Assembly: GCA_040219025.1 (NCBI GenBank)
Contig: JAVJTE010000025.1
Coordinates: 100,856-164,855 of the forward strand
Source: HT1-32 sp040219025
Lineage (GTDB): Bacteria; Pseudomonadota; Alphaproteobacteria; Rhodospirillales; HT1-32
DNA length: 64,000 nucleotides
Direction of reading: 5' to 3'
The translations under genes were made by a program, and so were the position numbers. The notes under the pieces are model-generated. The model did no database searches. It was not told the DNA's origin and was given only the letters and a program-made list of their open reading frames with translations. Shown here piece by piece: positions 1-8,158 of this stretch. The number at the start of each line of letters is the position of its first letter. The first letter of the stretch is position 1.

Positions 1-515
1 TGGTGTTTATCGAGTTCTGGCGCGGCATCCCGCTGATTACGGTGCTGTTCATGTCCTCGGTGATGCTGCCGCTGTTCCTGCCGGAAGGCGTGAACTTCGA
101 CAAACTGCTCCGTGCGCTGATCGGCGTGGCACTCTTTTCGTCAGCCTATATGGCGGAAGTGATACGCGGCGGACTTCAGGCCATTCCGAAAGGTCAGTAC
201 GAGGCGGCTTCCGCTCTCGGCCTGAACTTCTGGAAATCGATGGGCCTGATCATTCTGCCGCAGGCGCTGAAAATCGTTATCCCTGGTATCGTCAATACCT
301 TCATCGGCCTGTTCAAGGACACCACACTTGTCCTGATCATCGGTCTGTTCGACCTGCTGGGCGCGGTTCAGTCCAGCTTCTCGAACCCCGACTGGAAAGA
401 CTTTCCGCATGAAGGTTATGTATTTGCCGCCTTTGCCTTCTGGGTCTTCTGTTTCGGGATGTCGCGTTATTCAATCGCTCTCGAACACAAGCTCCATACC
501 GGGCACAAGCGCTAG
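1..515 (+). CDS. aapM: Amino acid ABC transporter permease, AapM-like (5' end outside window)
   Basis: This is the C-terminal part of an inner-membrane permease of the polar amino acid (HAAT) ABC family. The reading frame is open from the first base, so the true start lies upstream. The visible 170 residues hold several hydrophobic segments and the EAA loop (residues about 57-85 of the visible part, with EAASALGLN) that contacts the ATPase. The sequence resembles AapM, the second permease of the general L-amino acid transporter AapJQMP. The ATPase gene follows 11 bases later, so the two are co-transcribed. Substrate range is inferred from the family only. Confidence 0.9.
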   Translation, partial: VFIEFWRGIPLITVLFMSSVMLPLFLPEGVNFDKLLRALIGVALFSSAYMAEVIRGGLQAIPKGQYEAASALGLNFWKSMGLIILPQALKIVIPGIVNTFIGLFKDTTLVLIIGLFDLLGAVQSSFSNPDWKDFPHEGYVFAAFAFWVFCFGMSRYSIALEHKLHTGHKR

Positions 516-526
516 GAGACTGACAA

Positions 527-1273
527 ATGGCTACTGAAAATCTGGCTATCGAACTGAAAGACATGAACAAGTGGTACGGTCAGTTCCACGTGCTCAAGGA
601 CATCAACCTGCAGGTCGCACGCGGCGAGCGTATCGTGATCTGCGGCCCCTCCGGATCGGGTAAATCCACCATGATCCGCTGTATCAACAGGCTGGAAGAG
701 CATCAGGAAGGCCAGATCATTGTCGATGGCAATGAGCTGACAAACGACCTGAAGAAGATCGACGAAATCCGTCGTGAAGTCGGCATGGTGTTCCAGCACT
801 TCAACCTGTTTCCGCATCTGACCATTCTGCAGAACTGCACCCTCGCACCGATCTGGGTTCGCAAGATGCCGAAGAAACAGGCGGAAGAGGCCGCGATGAA
901 ATATCTGACCCGGGTCAAGATCCCCGAGCAGGCACACAAATATCCGGGCCAGCTTTCCGGTGGTCAGCAGCAGCGTGTGGCCATTGCCCGCTCGCTCTGC
1001 ATGAACCCCCGGATCATGCTGTTTGATGAACCGACATCGGCCCTTGATCCGGAAATGATTTCCGAAGTTCTCGACACCATGGTGTCGCTGGCGGAAGAAG
1101 GCATGACGATGCTGTGTGTGACCCATGAAATGGGCTTCGCACGGAAAGTCGCCGACCGGGTCATCTTCATGGATGCCGGTGAGATTGTTGAAGAAAACAA
1201 CCCGGAAGAATTCTTCAACAACCCGCAGAATGACCGCACAAAACTCTTCCTGAGCCAGATTCTGGGTCATTAA
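527..1273 (+). CDS. aapP: Amino acid ABC transporter ATP-binding protein, AapP/GlnQ-like
   Basis: This is a 248-residue cytoplasmic ATPase that powers uptake of amino acids through the neighbouring permease. It has Walker A (GPSGSGKST, about residues 38-46), the ABC signature LSGGQQQRVAIARSL, Walker B ending in LFDEPTSALDPE and the switch His in CVTHEMGFA. Length and order fit the GlnQ/AapP family. The ATG is preceded by GGAG that overlaps the aapM stop codon, which suggests translational coupling. It is probably the last gene of an aapJQMP operon, since the small downstream gene belongs to another family. Confidence 0.93.
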   Translation: MATENLAIELKDMNKWYGQFHVLKDINLQVARGERIVICGPSGSGKSTMIRCINRLEEHQEGQIIVDGNELTNDLKKIDEIRREVGMVFQHFNLFPHLTILQNCTLAPIWVRKMPKKQAEEAAMKYLTRVKIPEQAHKYPGQLSGGQQQRVAIARSLCMNPRIMLFDEPTSALDPEMISEVLDTMVSLAEEGMTMLCVTHEMGFARKVADRVIFMDAGEIVEENNPEEFFNNPQNDRTKLFLSQILGH

Positions 1274-1292
1274 CTCTGGTCAGACCGGTCAT

Positions 1293-1511
1293 ATGGGAAT
1301 GAAACTGCGACGCCCGACGGTCCCGATGGTTCGTCGGGCGATTTGCATCGCATCGGTCGTCGGCCCCACCCTGGTTCTCATCAACCAGGGTGATCTGCTG
1401 TTCGGCGAAGGTACACTCAACTACGCTAAAGCGGCACTGACGGCACTGGTGCCCTTCTGCGTTTCAATGTTCAGTGCCATGGCGACAACGGAAGAAACAT
1501 GCAGACCATAA
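1293..1511 (+). CDS. NrtS-like small membrane protein (nitrate/nitrite transporter family)
   Basis: This 72-residue protein has two hydrophobic segments (about residues 17-32 and 43-62) joined by a short loop carrying LINQGDLLFGEG. The pattern of a Gly-rich first helix, INQGD, and a second helix with ALTALVPFCVS matches the NrtS family, whose cyanobacterial and Arcobacter members are reported to transport nitrate or nitrite. It starts 19 bases after aapP and overlaps the next gene by 13 bases, so it is probably translated from the same messenger. No nitrate reductase lies nearby, so the substrate is inferred. The Shine-Dalgarno site is weak. Confidence 0.72.
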   Translation: MGMKLRRPTVPMVRRAICIASVVGPTLVLINQGDLLFGEGTLNYAKAALTALVPFCVSMFSAMATTEETCRP

Positions 1512-2272
1512 GATTTCAGGATGGCGATTCTGCCCCCCAGTTTGGTGTCCTTGATGGTGACCGGATCCACCCGCTCCCCGACGCGCCCTGGTTCGGTATG
1601 GGGATGGTCGGCAATCCGGTACCGCTTGCCGTTGTAAAGCTGCTGGCACCGGTGACACCCCAGCGCATTTTCTGCGTCGGTCTGAACTACCGGGCACATG
1701 CCGCTGAAATGAAGCTGGACCTGCCGACGCGGCCGATGCTGTTCACCAAACCCTCAACCACGGTTGTCGGGCCGGACAGCAATATCGAATATCCGCATGA
1801 AGCGGAAATCGTTCATCACGAAGCCGAACTGGCAGTGGTTATCGGAACCGCCGGACGGCGCATCCCTGTTGAATCGGCGCTGGATCACGTCTTCGGCTAT
1901 ACGGCAGCCAACGATGTCAGTGAACGTGTCATCCAGAAGGCAGAGATGGCCTCCGGTGCCCTGCTGATCTGCAAGGGCTATGACAGCTTCTGCCCGCTCG
2001 GTCCCGTGATCGAGACCGAACTCGATCCGTCCGGCCTGGATATCGCCTGCCGGGTGAACGGCAAAACCCGCCAGAATTCCAATACATCCGATTTCATTTT
2101 CACCGTTCCGCAGATTATCGCCGATATCAGCGCGGCAATCACCCTGCTGCCGGGCGATGTCATCCTGACCGGAACCCCGGAAGGGGTTGGACCGATCAGC
2201 CCCGGAGACACTGTCGAAATTGAAATTGCCGGTATCGGCGTGCTGCAGAATCGGGTCGTCGCAGAATCCTGA
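1499..2272 (+). CDS. Fumarylacetoacetate hydrolase-fold protein
   Basis: This 257-residue protein belongs to the FAH/2-hydroxyhepta-2,4-diene-1,7-dioate isomerase family, whose members hydrolyse or decarboxylate acylpyruvates and related keto-diacids with a bound divalent metal. A short N-terminal domain precedes the catalytic domain, which opens with FCVGLNYRAHAAEM and carries the metal-binding acidic cluster HHEAELAVVIG. The conserved C-terminal motif is LTGTPEGVGPISPGD. The ATG at 1499 overlaps the NrtS-like gene. The substrate cannot be read from the sequence; degradation of an aromatic or amino acid breakdown product is the usual role. Confidence 0.88.
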   Translation: MQTIRFQDGDSAPQFGVLDGDRIHPLPDAPWFGMGMVGNPVPLAVVKLLAPVTPQRIFCVGLNYRAHAAEMKLDLPTRPMLFTKPSTTVVGPDSNIEYPHEAEIVHHEAELAVVIGTAGRRIPVESALDHVFGYTAANDVSERVIQKAEMASGALLICKGYDSFCPLGPVIETELDPSGLDIACRVNGKTRQNSNTSDFIFTVPQIIADISAAITLLPGDVILTGTPEGVGPISPGDTVEIEIAGIGVLQNRVVAES

Positions 2273-2366
2273 CGCATGCGCTGACCGATAAATCAGCAAC
2301 CTCCGTTACAACAGGCGCCGGAAGCTTGCGGGATGTCCGGGAGCGCCGTCCTTCCCGCAGGTATCA

Positions 2367-3392
2367 TCAGACGCCGGGCATGACCGCGACACCGCCCCGT
2401 GGCCCCGTATTCAGGCGCTCGGCGAACTGCGGCTCCAGCGGGCGTCCGTGATGAAGATTGAGCCACAGCCTGAGCAGCCGGCGTTTTTTCCGGGGATCAT
2501 CATAGTCTTCGAAATCTGTGCGCGCGTGAAGCACGCTGTGATTGTTCAGTAACTGAATGTCGCCGCGCTTGAAATCCATGTCAAAACGAATGCCGTCGGA
2601 AAGGGCGATCTGCCCGACCGTCTTCACCGCTTCCAGCTCGAGGCCGGTGAGAGGCATGCCGGCCTTGGCCATGCCATCGACGATGCTGCGTTCGTTGAAC
2701 CGGCAGCTCAGCAGGCCCTGAAAATAGCTGAAAACCGGCACCCGGTGATTGGTGACCTCCTCCGGGTCGCCGGTTGCCCCCTCGCCCCGCAGATCATAAT
2801 GGAAGCCCCGGAACAGGGGCTCCAGAAATTCCGGTCGGGTCTCCAGCAGACGGTTGAAGATGGCACCGGAACTGGCCACGATGCTCTCGCCGCCGGTCTT
2901 TGACGGATGCATGCATAACAGGCCGACAATATCGGAACTGTCGCAATGCGCCTTGATGCCGTTGTTGGTGGTGTATCCCCGGACATTCTTTGAATAGTAG
3001 TCCCGGCCATGGTCCTTTACCTCGCCGATACGGTGACCTCTGGCATTCTGGGTGATCGGGACACCAAGATGACAGGCCAGCCCCCAGTACAGGGCGTAGG
3101 CGAAGCGGTCGTCATAATCATCAACCTGCAGTCCCCGGATCAGCAGAATGCCGCGCCCCTGTTCCAGATCATGCTGAAACTGCTTCATCTTCGCGCCAAA
3201 TACCGGCAGCGGAAAATCCGACTCGTCAAATTCGTAGGCACCGCGTCCTGTAGCCAGAACCGCTTCCGTTGCAGCCTCGATTTCCCGTATCTCGGACTCT
3301 GACAGAAGGTAAATCCAGTCCTTGTCCTGACGCAGTTGATCTGCTGTCCATACACTTGCAGCAGTATAAGGTTTGGTGAGTAAAGCCTGCAT
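2367..3392 (-). CDS. TauD/TfdA-family Fe(II)/2-oxoglutarate dioxygenase
   Basis: This 341-residue protein is a non-haem iron dioxygenase. The iron-binding HxD is seen in AHCDSSD and the distal His in NNHSVLHART, followed by the 2-oxoglutarate-binding arginines of RRLLRLWLN. These are the marks of the TauD/TfdA (PF02668) family, which hydroxylate taurine, aryloxyalkanoates, carnitine precursors and many other small molecules. It is transcribed away from the SDR gene, with a 72-base shared promoter region, and converges with the FAH gene. The substrate is not predictable; a joint catabolic role with the SDR protein is only suggested by the divergent arrangement. Confidence 0.87.
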   Translation of the reverse strand: MQALLTKPYTAASVWTADQLRQDKDWIYLLSESEIREIEAATEAVLATGRGAYEFDESDFPLPVFGAKMKQFQHDLEQGRGILLIRGLQVDDYDDRFAYALYWGLACHLGVPITQNARGHRIGEVKDHGRDYYSKNVRGYTTNNGIKAHCDSSDIVGLLCMHPSKTGGESIVASSGAIFNRLLETRPEFLEPLFRGFHYDLRGEGATGDPEEVTNHRVPVFSYFQGLLSCRFNERSIVDGMAKAGMPLTGLELEAVKTVGQIALSDGIRFDMDFKRGDIQLLNNHSVLHARTDFEDYDDPRKKRRLLRLWLNLHHGRPLEPQFAERLNTGPRGGVAVMPGV

Positions 3393-3464
3393 AGCCGGTG
3401 TCCCGAATGTGAGATCTATAAATTTGTTCGGACATTATAACGATATTCTGGAAGGAACGACAAG

Positions 3465-4238
3465 ATGGCTGATGACCTCAATGACATGAAGGAACTTTCC
3501 GGCAGGGTTGCCATCGTCACAGGCAGCGCGCGAAACATTGGCCGCGCCAGCGCCATAGAACTGGCGCGTGCCGGGGCCGCCGTGATGGTGCATGCAAGAA
3601 CCTCTGGCGGGGACTGCCAGGAAACGGTTGATCTGATCCGGTCGATTGGCGGTCACGCCGAATACCGGCTGGCCGATGTTACCGACCCGGGCGCGGTTGC
3701 CGGGCTGGTCGCCGAGACCGCCGACATCTTTGGCGGGGTCGATATTCTGGTTTCCAACGCCGCAGAACGCAGCGCCTGCCGCTTTCAGGATCTCGACTGG
3801 GAACTGTTCTCGCGAACCGTCGATATCGCCCTTGGCGGCCTGTTTCATCTGGCCAAGGCCGGCTGGCCGGAACTGGCAAAGCGCGGTGGTGGCTCAATCA
3901 TTGCCATGGGTGGCATGACATCATTCACCGGGTTGATACACCGGGCACATGTCACCGCAGCCAAATCAGCCGTTTCCGGCCTGATTCGCAATCTCGCGCT
4001 TGATCTGGCAGAAGAAAATATCCGCGCCAATACAATTATGGTCGGTCAGATTGAAACACTGAACGCCGATGGCTCACGCAAGAAGAAACCGCATGACGGC
4101 ACCATCAACATTCCGCTGGGCCGACTTGGACAACCGCAGGATATTGCTGGTCTTGTGCGTTTTCTGAGTGGTCCTGCTGCCGGTTATATTACGGGCCAGA
4201 GCCTGCACTGTAACGGTGGTGCGCTGACGGTGCCCTGA
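3465..4238 (+). CDS. SDR-family protein lacking the catalytic Tyr
   Basis: This 257-residue Rossmann protein has the cofactor motif TGSARNIGRA (about residues 19-28) and the structural NAA motif (98-100), as in classical short-chain dehydrogenases. The usual active-site YxxxK is not present: Lys167 is kept but the Tyr position is Val163 (RAHVTAAK), and the catalytic Ser region reads AMGGMTS. From memory, a subfamily of SDR proteins shares the RAHV-x-AAK pattern. It may therefore use other residues, act as an isomerase or lyase, or be non-catalytic. The start has a good site, AAGGA, seven bases upstream. Confidence 0.82.
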   Translation: MADDLNDMKELSGRVAIVTGSARNIGRASAIELARAGAAVMVHARTSGGDCQETVDLIRSIGGHAEYRLADVTDPGAVAGLVAETADIFGGVDILVSNAAERSACRFQDLDWELFSRTVDIALGGLFHLAKAGWPELAKRGGGSIIAMGGMTSFTGLIHRAHVTAAKSAVSGLIRNLALDLAEENIRANTIMVGQIETLNADGSRKKKPHDGTINIPLGRLGQPQDIAGLVRFLSGPAAGYITGQSLHCNGGALTVP

Positions 4239-4356
4239 CAGATATTATCACATTTATGACAGCTTTCCTCTATCGACAGTTGCTATCGCCGCTAAAAGTC
4301 CTACAAATGTATTAGGGCTCGAGGGGGTGTCATTTTACGGTTATTGGAACTTGAGC

Positions 4357-4890
4357 ATGAAAAAAAACAAATCGACTGAAAAAGTCGTCGCTGAGTCCGG
4401 TCGCGGACGCATCCGGGGACGGACTGCATCCGGAAAACCCAACCCTGTCGATGTACATGTCGGTGGGCGACTGCGTGAGCGCAGGACACTCCTGGGAATG
4501 AGCCAGACATCGCTTGCCGAAGCCATCGGCCTGACCTTCCAGCAGGTCCAGAAATATGAAAGCGGTGCCAACCGGATGGGCGCATCGCGGCTTTTTGAGA
4601 TGGCCACGGTGCTGGATACGGATATTTCCTACTTCTTTGAAGGCATGTCCGATGATGTCGCAGCCTCCAGTCCGCGCCAGATCATGGACCGAGATACCGA
4701 TCCGGAAGTCGAGGAAACCCGCAATCCGATGCTCCGTCGGGAAACTCTGGAACTGGTCCGTGCCTTCTACAAATTCCCGACCACCGAGATGCGCGAACAG
4801 TTTACCAATCTGACGCAGTTGCTGTCGGCTGAAGAGAAAGCTCTCAAGGCTGCAAAGACGAAGCGCAAATCAAAGGCAGCGAAAGCCTGA
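4357..4890 (+). CDS. XRE-family transcriptional regulator, PraR-like
   Basis: A helix-turn-helix of the lambda Cro/XRE type spans roughly residues 32-90 of this 177-residue protein, with SQTSLAEAIGLTFQQVQKYESG at its core (only part quoted: QQVQKYESG). A C-terminal helical region and a Lys/Ala-rich tail (KTKRKSKAAKA) follow. The N-terminal 20-25 residues are basic and probably disordered. The layout resembles PraR/PhrR proteins of alphaproteobacteria, which repress adhesion, quorum-sensing or biofilm genes. The ATG at 4357 is preferred; an in-frame GTG at 4327 has GAGGGG directly against it, which is too close for normal initiation. Confidence 0.85.
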   Translation: MKKNKSTEKVVAESGRGRIRGRTASGKPNPVDVHVGGRLRERRTLLGMSQTSLAEAIGLTFQQVQKYESGANRMGASRLFEMATVLDTDISYFFEGMSDDVAASSPRQIMDRDTDPEVEETRNPMLRRETLELVRAFYKFPTTEMREQFTNLTQLLSAEEKALKAAKTKRKSKAAKA

Positions 4891-4894
4891 CAAC

Positions 4895-5488
4895 CTAGCT
4901 CCGGGACTTTGGCCGGATATCGCTGCGGTAGCGCGGCCTGTCCGGCTGCGGCGCAGGCAATGGTTCTGTCTCTCTGAGTGTGGTGCGGCATCGACGGGTC
5001 AGTTCCTTGTATTCGTCGGTGCCCTTGACCTTCCAGGCAATTTCACCCTCGCCAAGCGCCCGGACAACCTTTGCCGGCAACCCCGCTGCAAGCGAATTCG
5101 CGGGAACTTCAAAACCTGCCTTCACAAAGGCCATGGCGGCGACAAAAGCGTTCTCGCCGATGATCGCACCATCCATGACCACGGCATTCATGCCAACCAG
5201 CGCATTCCGCCGGATGGTGCAGCCATGCAGCACGGCACCATGCCCGATATGTCCGTCAACCTCGACCAGGGTATCGGTTCCCGGAAAGCCGTGCATGACG
5301 CAGTTATCTTGAAGGTTGCTCCCTGATTCGAGAATGATCCGCCCGAAGTCTCCCCGCAGGCTGGCCCCCGGACCGACATAGCAATCCGGCCCGATAATGA
5401 CATCGCCGATCAGTACAGCTGTCGGATGGACAAAGGCTGTCGGATCGACAACCGGGATCAGGTCTTCGATGGCATAGATACGGGCCAC
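4895..5488 (-). CDS. Gamma-class carbonic anhydrase family protein (left-handed beta-helix)
   Basis: This 197-residue protein has hexapeptide repeats (LIGDVIIGPDCYVGPGASLRG region) typical of the left-handed beta-helix of gamma carbonic anhydrases and the CaiE/YrdA group. Metal-binding histidines are visible in NCVMHGFPG and GHGAVLHGC. Such proteins hydrate CO2 or bind acyl-CoA compounds as trimers. The GTG at 5488 is chosen because AAGAGGA lies seven bases upstream; the longer open frame adds a Cys-rich segment with no homology. It is divergent from paaG. True carbonic anhydrase activity is uncertain, as in most members. Confidence 0.88.
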   Translation of the reverse strand: MARIYAIEDLIPVVDPTAFVHPTAVLIGDVIIGPDCYVGPGASLRGDFGRIILESGSNLQDNCVMHGFPGTDTLVEVDGHIGHGAVLHGCTIRRNALVGMNAVVMDGAIIGENAFVAAMAFVKAGFEVPANSLAAGLPAKVVRALGEGEIAWKVKGTDEYKELTRRCRTTLRETEPLPAPQPDRPRYRSDIRPKSRS

Positions 5489-5622
5489 AATTCTATCCTC
5501 TTGCAGGGTGCCGCCGGGTCGGCATTGACCGGGCGGGCAGTCATTGCATAATCCAGCCTCATCCGGGTGGCAACGCAGACAATGCATCCCCCGCTCCCTC
5601 CCGACAGATCGGAGACGGCATC

Positions 5623-6417
5623 ATGAGTTATCAAACCATCCAGTATGAAGAGCGCGATGGCTATGCCGTCCTGACCCTGAACCGGCCGGAGCGGCTGAAC
5701 GCCTTTACCGGCGTCATGCATGCTGAAATCCGCGAAGCCCTGGACCGGGTCGCCGGCAACAAAGCCAACCGGGCGATGATACTGACCGGTGCAGGCCGGG
5801 GGTTCTGTGCCGGACAGGATCTGAACGACCGGGTGATGGGCGATGACGATGCCCCTCCACCCGATCTCGGCCACACCCTGGAGACGCTTTACAACCCGCT
5901 GGTCCGGACGATCCGTGCGCTCGAAATGCCGGTGATTTCTGCCGTTAACGGCGTTGCCGCCGGTGCAGGTGCCAATCTGGCACTCGGCGGCGACCTGGTG
6001 ATCGCTGCCCGCTCCGCAAAATTCATTCAGGCGTTCTGTCGCATCGGACTGGTGCCGGATGGCGGCGGGACATGGTTGCTGCCCAATCTGGCCGGACGGG
6101 CGAAGGCGATGGCGATGGCCATGCTGGGTGAGCCCGTCAGCGCCGAGGAAGCCGAGCGTATCGGTCTGATCTGGAAAGTTGTCGAAGACGAGGCACTGAT
6201 GCCGGAAGCCTGCAAGCTTGCCTCACGGCTGGCGACCCAGCCGACGGCGGGTCTGGTAGCCATCAAGCAGCTGATTACCGCGGCCAGTTCAAACAGTCTG
6301 GACGCGCAGCTCGATCTTGAACGCGACACCCAGCAGCGTCTGGGCCGCAGCCATGATTACCGGGAGGGTGTGCGTGCCTTCCTCGGCAAGCGCGAGCCGG
6401 TCTTCAAAGGCGAATAA
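5623..6417 (+). CDS. paaG: 2-(1,2-epoxy-1,2-dihydrophenyl)acetyl-CoA isomerase, PaaG
   Basis: This is a 264-residue crotonase-fold enzyme. The stretches GAGRGFCAGQDLNDR, YNPLVR, NGVAAGAGANLALGGD and GGTWLLPNLAGRAKAM match E. coli PaaG closely along the whole length. PaaG converts ring-1,2-epoxyphenylacetyl-CoA to an oxepin and also isomerises beta-oxidation intermediates in phenylacetate degradation. GGAG lies eight bases before the ATG. No other paa gene is present in the window, so it may serve a pathway encoded elsewhere, or act as a general enoyl-CoA isomerase. Confidence 0.88.
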   Translation: MSYQTIQYEERDGYAVLTLNRPERLNAFTGVMHAEIREALDRVAGNKANRAMILTGAGRGFCAGQDLNDRVMGDDDAPPPDLGHTLETLYNPLVRTIRALEMPVISAVNGVAAGAGANLALGGDLVIAARSAKFIQAFCRIGLVPDGGGTWLLPNLAGRAKAMAMAMLGEPVSAEEAERIGLIWKVVEDEALMPEACKLASRLATQPTAGLVAIKQLITAASSNSLDAQLDLERDTQQRLGRSHDYREGVRAFLGKREPVFKGE

Positions 6418-6435
6418 GCCGCCCGGAAAGCCGGT

Positions 6436-7011
6436 TCAGGCAGGCTGCCAGTCCGACCGGACATCGGCCACCGTGGCCCGGGGGCGTTCGTCCGGTTTAT
6501 CCTGCGCGCTGCCGATATAGACATAGCCGGCAAGCTTCTCGTCCGGTGCAAGTCCGACAAGTTTGAGGAAGTCCGCATCATAGGCATACCATTCGGTCAG
6601 CCATTGCGCGGCATAGCCCAGGGCATGAGCCGCATTCAGCATGTTCATGCAGACCGCACCGGAGGACAGCACCTGTTCCCATTCGGGGATTTTCGGGTGC
6701 GCAGGCGCTGCTTTCGACACAACGGCAACCACGACAGGCGCCCTCAGCAGACGGGTCCGTTCGATCACCAGCTGCTGCTCCCGGCAGCCTTCATTCTTCC
6801 GCCGGAAAATATCTTCGAGCTTTTCCCCGAGAACGGCACGGGCATCACCGGCAATCACGATATAGCGCCAGGGAAACAGCTTCCCGTGGTCCGGCACCCG
6901 CAAACCGGCACCGAGAATTTTATCCAGTGTTTCCGGGTCAGGGCCCGGCTCGTCCATCATGCGGGCGAGGACCGAACGGCGGGACATGAGGAATTCATAA
7001 TGTTCTGACAC
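6436..7011 (-). CDS. Nitroreductase family protein (FMN oxidoreductase)
   Basis: This 191-residue protein is a small flavoprotein of the nitroreductase fold. It has the FMN-binding RRSVLARMM near the N-terminus, RVPDHGKLFPWRYIVI, and a C-terminal GYVYIGSA. Such enzymes reduce nitro groups, quinones or flavins with NAD(P)H. The GTG at 7011 is favoured because GGAGAA lies just upstream and it gives the usual length; an upstream GTG at 7062 would add 17 residues. It converges with paaG. The physiological substrate is unknown. Confidence 0.85.
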   Translation of the reverse strand: MSEHYEFLMSRRSVLARMMDEPGPDPETLDKILGAGLRVPDHGKLFPWRYIVIAGDARAVLGEKLEDIFRRKNEGCREQQLVIERTRLLRAPVVVAVVSKAAPAHPKIPEWEQVLSSGAVCMNMLNAAHALGYAAQWLTEWYAYDADFLKLVGLAPDEKLAGYVYIGSAQDKPDERPRATVADVRSDWQPA

Positions 7012-7089
7012 GGGCTTCTCCGGAAGGCGAAAATCACAGGACCTGATATCTGCTGACTTCACAGGCGATCTTCAAGCCCATTCCGCAAG

Positions 7090-7488
7090 TCAGTTCGGAA
7101 ACCACACCTCACCGGACTCAAGATATTCACGCAGGTAAATATCCGAGCGCCCCATATCCTGAAAAACGACATCAAGGATTGAATGGATCTGTGTGACAAA
7201 ATCCGGCGGGTGAAGATCCTGCGCAGCCTCGACCCGTTTCAGAAGTTCATCATGCTCCACGGCGTGGGATTCAGTCTCCGGAAAGCCGATTTCTGACATG
7301 AATGCCTCTTCGTTGCTGAAATGGTCTTTCAGCATTCGCGCAACTCTTGAAAGTGCTGTCCTGACGCCGGCGGGATCAGAAACATCCGCCGATTTCTTCA
7401 CCTCGCTGATTTCAGTCAGAATTGCCTGATGCTCTTCATCAATCGACTCTACACCGATCAGAAAGCCGGATGGTATTGTATACTGCAT
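7090..7488 (-). CDS. Bacteriohemerythrin with a variant fifth ligand
   Basis: This 132-residue protein is a four-helix di-iron oxygen-binding protein. Ligands of the family are visible at His20 (DEEH), His56 and Glu60 (HFSNE), His75 and His79 (HAVEH) and Asp116. The canonical fifth histidine, five residues before that Asp, is Asp111, and the usual Trp is absent. Oxygen binding may therefore be altered. The ATG at 7488 has AGGGG upstream. It is divergent from the Aer-like PAS and chemoreceptor genes, which suggests a link to oxygen or redox sensing. Confidence 0.85.
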   Translation of the reverse strand: MQYTIPSGFLIGVESIDEEHQAILTEISEVKKSADVSDPAGVRTALSRVARMLKDHFSNEEAFMSEIGFPETESHAVEHDELLKRVEAAQDLHPPDFVTQIHSILDVVFQDMGRSDIYLREYLESGEVWFPN

Positions 7489-7621
7489 ATATCTGCCCCT
7501 TTGCATATCCGGATAATATTGGTCTGCAGCCAGCATGAAATACGCACATTTACGTATGTACAGAGGATCAACGATTTAAGTAAGGTCAGCCTGTTCATCC
7601 ACTCCAGATAGGGTCAAAAGA

Positions 7622-8146
7622 ATGAGCGGGTCAGGAAACGAACGGTTCTTCGACAAAGATGATATCATTGTCAGTAAAACAGACCTCAAGGGTCGTCTGA
7701 CCTACGCCAATGACATCTTCCTCTCCATCGCCGACTACAAGGAAGCCGAGGTTCTCGGGCAGCCGCATAGCCTGATCCGCAATCCCGACATGCCACGCGC
7801 CGTATTCAAGCTGCTGTGGGACAGAATCAGTTCCGGCAGGGAAATTTTCGCCTACGTCGTGAACCGGACAAAATTCGGAGATTATTACTGGGTACTGGCC
7901 CACGTGACACCAAGCCGCGACAGCAAGGGCGAAATCAACGGCTATCATTCAAACCGGCGGGTACCCGACCGGCAGATCATCCAGGACACGATTATTCCAA
8001 TGTACGGGAAGATGCGGCGTCTGGAGGATGATACGGCCAACCGGAAGGACGGAATGGCGGCCTCGGCAAAGCTGCTTGAAGACTTTCTCAAGAACAGGAA
8101 CCAGAGCTACGACGAGTTCATCGCCCGCATTCAACAAGCCGCCTAG
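7622..8146 (+). CDS. Aer-like PAS domain protein
   Basis: This 174-residue soluble protein is a single PAS domain (about residues 15-120) plus a short helical tail. The sequence around NDIFLSIADY, HSLIRNPDMP and FGDYYWVLAHVTPSRD resembles the FAD-binding PAS domain of the aerotaxis receptor Aer. It has no membrane segment, no HAMP domain and no signalling domain of its own. The soluble chemoreceptor gene begins 12 bases downstream, so sensor and signalling halves of an Aer-type system are encoded separately. Cofactor binding is inferred from similarity. Confidence 0.86.
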   Translation: MSGSGNERFFDKDDIIVSKTDLKGRLTYANDIFLSIADYKEAEVLGQPHSLIRNPDMPRAVFKLLWDRISSGREIFAYVVNRTKFGDYYWVLAHVTPSRDSKGEINGYHSNRRVPDRQIIQDTIIPMYGKMRRLEDDTANRKDGMAASAKLLEDFLKNRNQSYDEFIARIQQAA

Positions 8147-8158
8147 GGGGGTCGCAAA

